Of a stretch of DNA of 64,000 nucleotides, positions 1-8,714 are shown one piece after another. A model generated the notes under the pieces. It had not been told where the DNA came from and did not search any database. It saw nothing but the letters and a program-made list of their open reading frames with translations. This stretch comes from Emiliania huxleyi CCMP1516 (Eukaryota > Haptophyta > Isochrysidales > Noelaerhabdaceae). A program made the position numbers and the translations under genes. Every line of letters starts with the position of its first letter. The first letter of the stretch is position 1. The DNA is taken from NCBI RefSeq assembly GCF_000372725.1, contig NW_005199194.1:605277-669276 (forward strand), in the 5' to 3' direction.

Positions 1-310
1 GCCTCGCCGCTGCCTCGCCCGCTCGCGCCCGACTTTCTACCTCCTCGTGATCCAGCCCGCCACCCCCCTCGCCTCGTCACCCTCCCGCCTGCTCGCCGCT
101 GCCTCGCCCGCTCGCGCCCGACTTTCTACCTCCTCGTGACCCGACCCGCCACCCCCTTCGCCTCGTCACCCTCCCGCCGCCTCCCCGCTACCTCGCCCGC
201 TCGCGCCCGACTTTCTACCTCCTCGTGATCCAACCCGCCACCCCCCTCGCCTCGTCACTCTCCCGCCGCCTCGCCGCCACCCCGCCCGCTCGCGCCCGAC
301 TTTCTACCTC
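1..310. repeat. Approximately 90-bp satellite array, first block
   Basis: Several copies of a C-rich unit of about 88-91 bp, each carrying ACTTTCTACCTCCTCGTGAT, follow one another head to tail. The same unit recurs at about 3822-4314 and 4717-4990. Copies differ by small indels (CCGCC against CCGCCTGC) and single bases, as in a normal tandem array. Confidence 0.85.
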
Positions 311-313
311 CTC

Positions 314-715
314 GTGATCGCCGTGCCGTTTGTCTCGCCGTCCGAGACGTCCTGCCTGCCGTCTGCTGCCGCCGCGCCGCCTTACCGCCGACCCTTTCCC
401 CGCCGTCCAATGCTCCGCCGTCCCTTCGCCGCTCTGGTCTGCCGTCGTGCCACTGTTCCTTACCGTGCCGCTCCTTCCTCCGTGCCGCGCCGCCCTTGCC
501 GTTTAGCCTGCCGTACCCCCTGCCGTCCGTAACCGCCGTGCCGCCATACCGCCGCTCCTACAGTGCCGCGCCCGCCGTACCGTATGTCCCGCCGTCCGAT
601 GTCCTGCCTGCCGTCTGCTGCCGCCGCGCCGCCTTACCGCCGACCCTTACCGTGCCGCGCCGCCTTTACACACACACCTTACTTTCTGCTCGACCGAGTT
701 TGCGCTGATGAGCGA
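314..715. repeat. 400-bp duplicated block, copy 1
   Basis: This C/T/G-rich block is repeated at 4315-4716, offset by 4001 bp, with one difference noticed (T against C near 450/4451). The copies diverge just after GATGAGCGA, where copy 2 returns to satellite and copy 1 runs into unique sequence up to the GH18-like gene. I see no convincing gene in it: its open frames are Pro/Arg-rich runs caused by composition. The 708-1029 stretch behind it also holds no recognisable gene. Confidence 0.8.
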
Positions 716-978
716 ACCGAGCCGCCGGGTGCCCCGCAGCGGCCTCGCTGGGCCAGAACGTCGGCCCCGAGTGCTCCGCAGCAGCCTCGCTGAGCCAGAA
801 CGTCGGCTCGCGAGGTGGGGTGCTAGTCTGGGACCCATACGTGGCAGTTCCCTTGCTCCAAGCGCTTGCGCTTCGGCGGTAGTGATCTAATCACCCGAAT
901 ACCACGTTCGGATCGCTCCTCATCGCAAACCCCGTCAGCAGTTCACCTACGGGTATGTTCGTAAGAGCTACATACACT

Positions 979-1010
979 GAAAAAAACTCCCATACCGGTA
1001 AAGATTGAGC
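979..1010. repeat. Solitary end related to the hAT-type terminal repeat
   Basis: CTCCCATACCGGTAAAG followed by ATTGAGCAC closely resembles the right terminus of the hAT-type element at 11893-12876 (CTCATACCGGTAAAG followed by TTTGAACACTG). No partner end is visible nearby, so this is probably a relict terminus just upstream of the GH18-like gene. Confidence 0.45.
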
Positions 1011-1155
1011 ACGACTCTTTCTTCATTCATTGCTGAACTCACACAAAAGCCGGCCTGCGGTTGCCCCTCGTTGGCTCCTTTCCGAATCACCAGCACGAGC
1101 GCTTGACGCACCTTGGAGCACTTGCACCTTCCTCTCTCGTAAAATCCTTCTCCTT

Positions 1156-3821
1156 CATCGCCAGCACGCTCGCTCGCATTTCACTCTCCGCCTCGCAATG
1201 TCCACTCGCGCTGCCCTCCTGTCCGCCGCCGCGTCGCTCGTCTCCGCGGCGCCGCTCCCGCTCGGCGACCGCATCGTCCCGCAGTGCACGCAGATCTCGC
1301 CGCTCCTCACCGGCAATGGCACCAGCGTCGGCACGTGCGGCCACCCATCGCTGCCTTGCCCGTCCGGCTCGGACATCGACTTCAAGCTGTGCAAGGACCG
1401 GTGCGTAACCATCGACCCGCTGAACGACGAGTCCGTGTTTTTCAACCTCGAGTACATCGAGCACACCGCGAAGTGCACCCTCGTCTACACCCCGCAGGAA
1501 GCCGACTCGAAGATAGCTCTCGTGGCGGCCATGACTCCCTGCGGCAAGAAACCTTTCGCGGCCAACTGCTCCTGCGGGCACAAATGGGACTGCATGTCCC
1601 AGGAGTGCTCAGGCTTTCCGCCCAAGTGCGTTGCGCCATCTCCGTCAAGCCCAGGCCTGGCTCCATCGCCGTCGCCGTCGCCGTCGCCCTCGCCCTCGCC
1701 ATCTCCCTCGCCGTCTCCCTCGCCATCTCCCTCGCCATCTCCCTCGCCCTCGCTGCCTACATTGGCGATCAACACGGCTTGGGTGTACGGCACCACGATT
1801 GACTTGACACTCAAGCTTGGGACGGGCAAGGTGCAAAGCCAGCAGACCATCAAGAATCTGAAGAACGCGCGCGTGAACGCTCCCATTTTGTACGGCGTCG
1901 ACGTTTTCGACGGCTCGCTCGACTCGTGCGCCTTGAATCCTCTGAACAACCCGGCGAGCCAGATGTTGAGCACCTACAAGGCTCAAGGTTTTGACAAGGT
2001 CTTGGCGTCCGTCTCTGCTGGGGTCAACCCGGGCGACAAGTGCCCGATCACAACCCCACCTGAAACCATCGCGCAGAAGATCAAGGACTGCTTCCAATGC
2101 GGCGAGGGTGGCATGGACGGTATCGTCTTCGACTTCGAGGCGGGCTGCAAGATTACAGCAGAATCCACGCGAAGCATTGTCAAGGAGGTCAAGAAGGCGT
2201 GCCCCAACTACTTGCTCACAGTGCAGGACTTTAATCCCATCGACCTCGTCACGTACTACGACGACCTCAAAGATGTGAAAGGCTTCTTTGGCATGGTGAT
2301 CATGTACGACCTCGGGCAGGAGCCGATCTCTTACGCGGATGAGATGGTGAGGCGCTTCCGTCAGATCATGCAGTCGGACCCAACCAAGCAGCTCCCGTTC
2401 ACGCTCTCGCTACCAATCGATCCGAACATCCACGGCCTTCCCGCTACGGCTGGCCACGGCCTCCCAGCGACCAAAGCCTGGGCGACAGAGTTCAGCCGTC
2501 AGAAGGTTGTTGACAATGCCAAATGGATGGGCAATAACTACTACTCATTCAACCCGGGTATCGAGGGGAATCCGACAGCAGCTGCCGATCATCGCCAGCA
2601 CGCTCGCTCGCATTTCACTCTCCGCCTCGCAATGTCCACTCGCGCTGCCCTCCTGTCCGCCGCCGCGTCGCTCGTCTCCGCGGCGCCGCTCCCGCTCGGC
2701 GACCGCATCGTCCCGCAGTGCACGCAGATCTCGCCGCTCCTCACCGGCAATGGCACCAGCGTCGGCACGTGCGGCCACCCATCGCTGCCTTGCCCGTCCG
2801 GCTCGGACATCGACTTCAAGCTGTGCAAGGACCGGTGCGTAACCATCGACCCGCTGAACGACGAGTCCGTGTTTTTCAACCTCGAGTACATCGAGCACAC
2901 CGCGAAGTGCACCCTCGTCTACACCCCGCAGGAAGCCGACTCGAAGATAGCTCTCGTGGCGGCCATGACTCCCTGCGGCAAGAAACCTTTCGCGGCCAAC
3001 TGCTCCTGCGGGCACAAATGGGACTGCATGTCCCAGGAGTGCTCAGGCTTTCCGCCCAAGTGCGTTGCGCCATCTCCGTCAAGCCCAGGCCTGGCTCCAT
3101 CGCCGTCGCCGTCGCCGTCGCCCTCGCCCTCGCCATCTCCCTCGCCGTCTCCCTCGCCATCTCCCTCGCCATCTCCCTCGCCCTCGCTGCCTACATTGGC
3201 GATCAACACGGCTTGGGTGTACGGCACCACGATTGACTTGACACTCAAGCTTGGGACGGGCAAGGTGCAAAGCCAGCAGACCATCAAGAATCTGAAGAAC
3301 GCGCGCGTGAACGCTCCCATTTTGTACGGCGTCGACGTTTTCGACGGCTCGCTCGACTCGTGCGCCTTGAATCCTCTGAACAACCCGGCGAGCCAGATGT
3401 TGAGCACCTACAAGGCTCAAGGTTTTGACAAGGTCTTGGCGTCCGTCTCTGCTGGGGTCAACCCGGGCGACAAGTGCCCGATCACAACCCCACCTGAAAC
3501 CATCGCGCAGAAGATCAAGGACTGCTTCCAATGCGGCGAGGGTGGCATGGACGGTATCGTCTTCGACTTCGAGGCGGGCTGCAAGATTACAGCAGAATCC
3601 ACGCGAAGCATTGTCAAGGAGGTCAAGAAGGCGTGCCCCAACTACTTGCTCACAGTGCAGGACTTTAATCCCATCGACCTCGTCACGTACTACGACGACC
3701 TCAAAGATGTGAAAGGCTTCTTTGGCATGGTGATCATGTACGACCTCGGGCAGGAGCCGATCTCTTACGCGGATGAGATGGTGAGGCGCTTCCGTCAGAT
3801 CATGCAGTCGGACCCAACCAT
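1156..3821. repeat. Exact in-frame tandem duplication of 1434-bp period
   Basis: Bases 1156-2387 recur at 2590-3821, including 41 bp upstream of the ATG. Translations of all frames agree over this range, so the copies are essentially identical. The period, 1434, is a multiple of three, which keeps the long frame open. The right end of copy 2 joins satellite sequence with short shared sequence around ATCGCCG. Confidence 0.9.
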
Positions 3822-3867
3822 CGCCGCTACCTCGCCCGCTCGCGCCCGACTTTCTACCTCCTCGTGA
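1198..3867 (+). CDS. Secreted GH18-like (chitinase-fold) protein, internally tandem-duplicated
   Basis: The ATG at 1198 opens an N-terminal signal peptide (MSTRAALLSAAASLVSAAP). Next come a Cys-rich domain of about 130 residues, a Ser-Pro repeat linker and a domain resembling a glycoside hydrolase family 18 barrel with the stretch GGMDGIVFDFEAG. The GH18 signature is DxxDxDxE; here the middle Asp is Val, while the last Asp and the putative catalytic Glu remain. At about 2590 the frame runs straight into a second copy, signal peptide included, so one open frame encodes the protein nearly twice. Copy 2 stops matching after SDPT and continues about 15 codons into satellite DNA. Neither copy has a natural C-terminus. 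A carbohydrate-binding or hydrolytic secreted role is inferred from fold only. The locus may be a recent rearrangement or an assembly artefact. Confidence 0.6.
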   Translation: MSTRAALLSAAASLVSAAPLPLGDRIVPQCTQISPLLTGNGTSVGTCGHPSLPCPSGSDIDFKLCKDRCVTIDPLNDESVFFNLEYIEHTAKCTLVYTPQEADSKIALVAAMTPCGKKPFAANCSCGHKWDCMSQECSGFPPKCVAPSPSSPGLAPSPSPSPSPSPSPSPSPSPSPSPSPSPSPSLPTLAINTAWVYGTTIDLTLKLGTGKVQSQQTIKNLKNARVNAPILYGVDVFDGSLDSCALNPLNNPASQMLSTYKAQGFDKVLASVSAGVNPGDKCPITTPPETIAQKIKDCFQCGEGGMDGIVFDFEAGCKITAESTRSIVKEVKKACPNYLLTVQDFNPIDLVTYYDDLKDVKGFFGMVIMYDLGQEPISYADEMVRRFRQIMQSDPTKQLPFTLSLPIDPNIHGLPATAGHGLPATKAWATEFSRQKVVDNAKWMGNNYYSFNPGIEGNPTAAADHRQHARSHFTLRLAMSTRAALLSAAASLVSAAPLPLGDRIVPQCTQISPLLTGNGTSVGTCGHPSLPCPSGSDIDFKLCKDRCVTIDPLNDESVFFNLEYIEHTAKCTLVYTPQEADSKIALVAAMTPCGKKPFAANCSCGHKWDCMSQECSGFPPKCVAPSPSSPGLAPSPSPSPSPSPSPSPSPSPSPSPSPSPSPSLPTLAINTAWVYGTTIDLTLKLGTGKVQSQQTIKNLKNARVNAPILYGVDVFDGSLDSCALNPLNNPASQMLSTYKAQGFDKVLASVSAGVNPGDKCPITTPPETIAQKIKDCFQCGEGGMDGIVFDFEAGCKITAESTRSIVKEVKKACPNYLLTVQDFNPIDLVTYYDDLKDVKGFFGMVIMYDLGQEPISYADEMVRRFRQIMQSDPTIAATSPARARLSTSS

Positions 3868-4314
3868 TCCAGCCCGCCACCCCCCTCGCCTCGTCACCCT
3901 CCCGCCGCCTGCTCGCCGCTGCCTCGCCCGCTCGCGCCCGACTTTCTACCTCCTCGTGATCCAGCCCGCCACCCCCCTCGCCTCGTCACCCTCCCGCCGC
4001 CTGCTCGCCGCTGCCTCGCCCGCTCGCGCCCGACTTTCTACCTCCTCGTGATCCAACCCGCCACCCCCCTCGCCTCGTCACCCTCCCGCCTGCTCGCCGC
4101 TGCCTCGCCCGCTCGCGCCCGACTTTCTACCTCCTCGTGATCCAGCCCGCCACCCCCCTCGCCTCGTCACCCTCCCGCCGCCTCGCCGCTGCCTCGCCCG
4201 CTCGCGCCCGACTTTCTACCTCCTCGTGATCCAACCCGCCACCCCCCTCGCCTCGTCACTCTCCCGCCGCCTCGCCGCCACCCCGCCCGCTCGCGCCCGA
4301 CTTTCTACCTCCTC
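3822..4314. repeat. Approximately 90-bp satellite array, second block
   Basis: Five to six further copies of the unit seen at 1-310, directly abutting the truncated second GH18-like copy. Confidence 0.85.
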
Positions 4315-4716
4315 GTGATCGCCGTGCCGTTTGTCTCGCCGTCCGAGACGTCCTGCCTGCCGTCTGCTGCCGCCGCGCCGCCTTACCGCCGACCCTTTCC
4401 CCGCCGTCCAATGCTCCGCCGTCCCTTCGCCGCTCTGGTCTGCCGTCGTGCCACCGTTCCTTACCGTGCCGCTCCTTCCTCCGTGCCGCGCCGCCCTTGC
4501 CGTTTAGCCTGCCGTACCCCCTGCCGTCCGTAACCGCCGTGCCGCCATACCGCCGCTCCTACAGTGCCGCGCCCGCCGTACCGTATGTCCCGCCGTCCGA
4601 TGTCCTGCCTGCCGTCTGCTGCCGCCGCGCCGCCTTACCGCCGACCCTTACCGTGCCGCGCCGCCTTTACACACACACCTTACTTTCTGCTCGACCGAGT
4701 TTGCGCTGATGAGCGA
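4315..4716. repeat. 400-bp duplicated block, copy 2
   Basis: Near-identical partner of 314-715 in the same orientation, here flanked by satellite on both sides. The order satellite, block, gene, satellite, block, satellite suggests one larger duplication of about 4 kb. Confidence 0.8.
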
Positions 4717-4990
4717 CGCCACCCCCCTCGCCTCGTCACCCTCCCGCCGCCTCGCCGCTGCCTTGCCCGCTCGCGCCCGACTTTCTACCTCCTCGTGATC
4801 CAGCCCGCCACCCCCCTCGCCTCGTCACCCTCCCGCCGCCTGCTCGCCGCTGCCTCGCCCGCTCGCGCCCGACTGTCTACCTCCTCGTGATCCAACCCGC
4901 CACCCCCTTCGCCTCGTCACCCTCCCGCCGCCTCGCCGCTACCTCGCCCGCACCCTCCCGCCGCCTCGCCGCTACCTCGCCCGCTCGCGC
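4717..4990. repeat. Approximately 90-bp satellite array, third block
   Basis: Three further units, some shortened, ending in GCCCGCTCGCGCCCGACTTT. That last segment is shared with the coding-like stretch that follows, so the satellite may have been seeded from its edge. Confidence 0.75.
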
Positions 4991-4992
4991 CC

Positions 4993-5256
4993 GACTTTCT
5001 CGCCCGCTTCTATCTCCCCGACGCGCCGACCGACTCTGATCTTCCTCGAGAGCCGCAGCGCTCCACGCCGCTGCCGTTCATCCTCGCCTCGCTCGAGACC
5101 TACTTTGTCGACTGCCTGCGACTGCGTCTGGCGCTGCAGAAGACCGTCGTCCTCATGCCCGAGCAGCGAGCGGGAGTGCGCGGGCAGCCCCCCCGACCGC
5201 ACCGCGAGCGAGCACGCCCCGATGCTCCGCACGAGCGCGCCAACCTGCGCGTCTGA
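4993..5256 (+). pseudogene. Possible exon fragment of an unrecognised gene
   Basis: An open stretch of 87 codons reads DFLARFYLPDAPTDSDLPRE and, further on, LPFILASLETYFVDCLRL and QKTVVLMPEQ, then TGA at 5254-5256. The mix of hydrophobic and acidic residues looks more like protein than the surrounding Arg/Pro-rich frames. I do not recognise the family and see no start codon or convincing neighbouring exon. An antisense frame (5160-5345) is also open and protein-like, so even the strand is uncertain. Confidence 0.25.
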
Positions 5257-5570
5257 CAGTGGGACGCACTTGTGCCGGATCTGCCCATCGATCCGCCCCC
5301 ACCGCGACGTCCAAGTCCCGTTGCGCCAAAAGTAGTTGTGCGGACTTGCCTTCGCGGTGAGAATCAGAGGGCGGTGAGAGGTGCGACTCGCCATGCCCCG
5401 GCAGTCCAAGTCCACACGAGACGTGGTGGTGGGATCCCGCCCGCTTCCGTGCTTAGAGTGCCAGCGATTCTGATCTCGTCTACTCGTGCGGGATCACACC
5501 TGCAGCATCTGCGAGAGCGGAAGCAGGTCTAGGGTACCCAGGCTCCCAGCCGGTGTGCGGGGAGCGAACC

Positions 5571-5947
5571 TTAACGATCGCCCAGAAGCTTTCTGAGCGA
5601 ACCAATCGGGCCGGGATCATCAGCATATGTCCCCTCCACAACATCGTGGGCGTTTGAGCCGTATTTGAGGAGCACCGCGACTCTGAAGTTCGGCCGGGTG
5701 GTCTGCAGACCCCCCCCCCCCCGGAGCAGCAGAGGCTCCGTGGGGTCAAAAAGTCGACGCTGGGAGTCGCACTCGTCAAGCCATCGCAGCACCACGCGGT
5801 TCGCACGTACCGCCCACATCCCCTCCACCGCTGAGAAGGCGCAGATCGACTGCCGGGCCGCGTAGTTGTCGTTAAGGAGCGGTTTTTGGAGCCGTACGAA
5901 GAGGTCCCAGACGGGCGAACATGCGGTTTTTCGACGACCACACGCGA
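5571..5947 (-). pseudogene. Possible ankyrin-like fragment
   Basis: The minus-strand frame contains NRVVLRWLDECDS and later FRVAVLLKYGSNAHDVVEGT, which resemble ankyrin helices and the loop LLKYGANxNDVD. A run of Gly from a poly-C tract separates them. No start codon fits and the frame stops abruptly, so this is at best a decayed exon. The stretch is less GC-rich than its neighbours. Confidence 0.25.
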
Positions 5948-6014
5948 TGTGGTATCTGCTTTTTGCTAAAAACGGGCCGCCTAGTGCAGCATCACTAGTA
6001 CAACACGCAACCAC

Positions 6015-7290
6015 ACTGAGAGCTCCACACTAGCCGGTATAGGCGAGAACCGACGGCGTCACGGTCGCCGGAGTGGACGCACTGCACACGCACTGTGACC
6101 GTGTCGACGGTGTGACAGTGAGCTGACACAATCGTCGGCGCCGCGCTATCGCGGCGCCCCGCAGTCAACACGCCTCAGGCACACCCCTGAACGCGCCATG
6201 GGCGCACAGATACACCGCAGCGCCGTGGAGAATCCACACCTGGCCGGTCCCAGGCCCCGTCCTGGGCCTCCAGACGGCCGAAGATCGGCGTTCGGGCGGG
6301 ATGAACTTGTCGGAAATGGAGCTAACTTGGCGCGGCTCGCCGCTCGCGGTACCGGGTGAGCCTGGATAGGGCAAAATCTGGGGTGAATACGAGGGACAGA
6401 GGTCGCAAGTTTGTCGCGCAAGTTTGCGCGGCGTGGCGCTGCCCCGCTGCCGAGGGCGCCACCAACCCGTGGCGGCGGCATTTCCAGCCCAAATTGGGCG
6501 TTCCGTGCGCCTTGCCGGCGAGAGTGGACGGGCCGTGCATCGTGGGGGGGGGTGAGTGGGAGGGAGGTGGTCGTGTGCCTACTTTGTCGGCCGCGCGCGA
6601 GGAAAATACTGGGTGTGAGGCGCGCAGGAGGCGAGGGTGGGCGCGCCGGCGGTCGAGCCACCGAACAATTCGACGTGGCGCAGCTCCGCGCCGGCGGGGA
6701 CGACCGAGCACATGATGTCGGCGGCGGTTACGCGACGAGGGAGAGCCGCAGGAGCCCTCTGTGGAGCAGGCGCGTGAAAGCAGCGATGAGTGGCGCTTCG
6801 ATCAGCCACCTATGGGCGGTCATCGGGGTGACGTCACACCTCAGCGAGCTGGATCCGGGAAGGGCATGGGGTCACGCGGGCCCTGTCTGCAGCAGCAGTG
6901 CTAACTAAAACGACAAAATTCCGGATGGACCGGAGACTGTCTACTCTTTCGGCGCACCGTCCTCGACCGCGCTGAAAAGCTGGCTGGTGGTCGCCGCAGC
7001 GCGTCGGCGCGACTCCAACTGGTTGGGCACCTCGGCTGGGTCCATCAGCAAGAGGCCCGCGCCGTCGGGCGGCCCCGGGAGCGCATGATGCCCCTCCGAG
7101 AGGCGCTGACAAACCGCCGAGATCGCGCTGGTTTGGCACGAAAAACACGAGGCGCCAAGGGGGGAGTGGAGCCTCGGTACCCTAGACAGGTGCACGTGCC
7201 AGCTGAGGAGAGGCGCGTGCGCGAGCAGTGGCTCGCGATTGCTCCGCCACATGTCCCGCGGGTCGACAGATCCCACCCGTGCAAACGTGC
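6015..7290. other. Gene-free GC-rich stretch
   Basis: No frame on either strand shows a domain or a non-compositional protein. I see no clear repeat or terminal structure. It could hold 3' exons of the SET-like gene at 7291-7671, but no splice-joined continuation was recognised. Confidence 0.4.
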
Positions 7291-7671
7291 TCACTTCGTG
7301 CACGCACGCACGCCGCGAAAATGCGAGGGCGGCGAACGCACCGCCGTGGTCGTGCCTCGTTTCGGCTCATTCGATGCTGCAGGCCAGTCGAAATTAATTT
7401 CTCCCAGGCGCGCCGCGACGCTGTCAAAGTCGTCCCCGCTCTCGTCGTCACTTCCATCCAGCTGCGTCCCCCCTGCTGCCGTGTGTCGTGACAGTTCGTC
7501 TGGTACTGTCTCTGGTGGCTGCGCCGTTCCTGTCCGGAAGATCTCCCCAGTGTAGATGCTACACACCTCGAATTTCTCCAGCCTCCTCGTCGCCAGTAGG
7601 CCGAGTTCCCCTTCCGCTATGCTAGAGGGGCCTACCTTCGCCCCTACCACCGTGCCGCCCGTCGTTAGCAT
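7291..7671 (-). CDS. SET-domain-like ORF, N-terminal part only
   Basis: The 126-residue minus-strand frame contains VGPSSIAEGELGLLATRR then KFEVCSIYTGEIF, matching the start of SET methyltransferase domains (SxIxGxGLGLFAxxxIxKGExIxxYxGE). The rest is acidic and does not continue the domain: the downstream N-H-S/C and C-terminal SET motifs are absent, so no methyltransferase activity is implied unless exons are missing. Its ATG lies 8 nt after the stop of the charged ORF at 7680-8396, an arrangement odd for a eukaryotic nuclear gene. Base composition is lower in GC than the flanks. A captured or mobile-element-borne fragment is possible. Confidence 0.35.
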   Translation of the reverse strand: MLTTGGTVVGAKVGPSSIAEGELGLLATRRLEKFEVCSIYTGEIFRTGTAQPPETVPDELSRHTAAGGTQLDGSDDESGDDFDSVAARLGEINFDWPAASNEPKRGTTTAVRSPPSHFRGVRACTK

Positions 7672-7679
7672 GGCCGTCG

Positions 7680-8396
7680 TTACTTTCGCCGTCGCCTCTG
7701 CTGCTTGTTGGCGGAGCGCCTCGCGCCTTCCCTCGTCTCCATGCTCCTCGTCTTGTTCTTTTTGTTTTCCTGCGCTTCCTGTCGCTGGTCCGGCGACGTA
7801 TCTTGCCGTCTGCCTTCGCTTCCTGGCGGGCCGCGTTTCCTTCCCCTCGCCCCGTCTGTTTTCTCCTGCGTGGTCGCCCTCGCGTGCGCCGCTCGCCGTC
7901 TGTTCTCCTCTCTGCTCGTCGTCCTCGTCCCCTCGCTGTCGTCGCTTCCCTCCGGCGCTCGCCGCATCGTCGCTCCTGTCACCGCGTTTCCTGTGCGCTG
8001 GCCTTCGCCTTCGAGCTCGCAGTGGGTCGTTTTGAGTGTCATCCCCATCGCTCTCGTCGTTCTGCCTCTCCCCGCTTCGAGGCGTCTCTCTGCCTCTTCC
8101 CTTACCTTCTCCTCGGCCTCACGTTGTCGATGTCGCCTCCGTCGCCAGCAAATACACGCATTCGCCGCCCACTCCATTTCTCGTATCCTCTCCTTCCTTT
8201 CCTTCTGTCCCTCTTTCAGGCGTTCTGTTTCCGCGGCTACTCGTTCCTTCCTCTCCGCCTCAAGTCCCTTCCTTTTCCCTTCCCGTACTTTGATTATTGA
8301 TGCCGCCGTCTGTTGCAGTGCCTTGAGTGAAGTCACTTTGTGTCTGGTCTGTCTCTGACGTGTCTGATTCTCGGTACTCGGAATCTGTCGGGCCAT
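7680..8396 (-). CDS. Highly charged, probably coiled-coil ORF
   Basis: A 238-residue frame beginning MARQIPSTENQTRQRQTRHK is very rich in Arg, Glu, Lys and Gln, with heptad-like stretches such as AETERLKEGQKERKERIREM and a basic C-terminus ending RRRRRK. No known domain was recognised. It is immediately upstream of, and on the same strand as, the SET-like ORF. The opposite strand is also open in several frames because the stretch is pyrimidine-rich, so composition alone could produce the frame. Confidence 0.35.
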   Translation of the reverse strand: MARQIPSTENQTRQRQTRHKVTSLKALQQTAASIIKVREGKRKGLEAERKERVAAETERLKEGQKERKERIREMEWAANACICWRRRRHRQREAEEKVREEAERRLEAGRGRTTRAMGMTLKTTHCELEGEGQRTGNAVTGATMRRAPEGSDDSEGTRTTSREENRRRAAHARATTQEKTDGARGRKRGPPGSEGRRQDTSPDQRQEAQENKKNKTRSMETREGARRSANKQQRRRRK

Positions 8397-8714
8397 ATTA
8401 ATTGAAATCTTGTCTGGTAATTAACGCGCAATAAACATCAGTGTACACCGAGACTGCACACTTAAGCTAGGTATACCTGCGCAGATTGTGCCGCGCCTCG
8501 GGCAGATAAGAGAGCTAGAGAGGAACGGTTCTCTACTCGCTGTCACGAGAAGACGAGATTGAGGCATGAGGGGTGCCGCGGCGAACGGCTCTATTGCAAT
8601 AGACACATTGCCGATGCGTATGGCCCGGCGCGGTGCGACCCCGACAACGCAGCCCGCGGGATGTGACGCCTCCCATGAGGGGTGAGCGTAGCCCGACAGC
8701 GCAGTCCGCAGAGA

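Noticed and set aside
5160-5345. Minus-strand stretch WRNGTWTSRWG resembling an F-actin capping alpha motif
   Set aside because: Only a few Trp/Gly positions agree, spacing differs, and the flanking conserved residues are absent.
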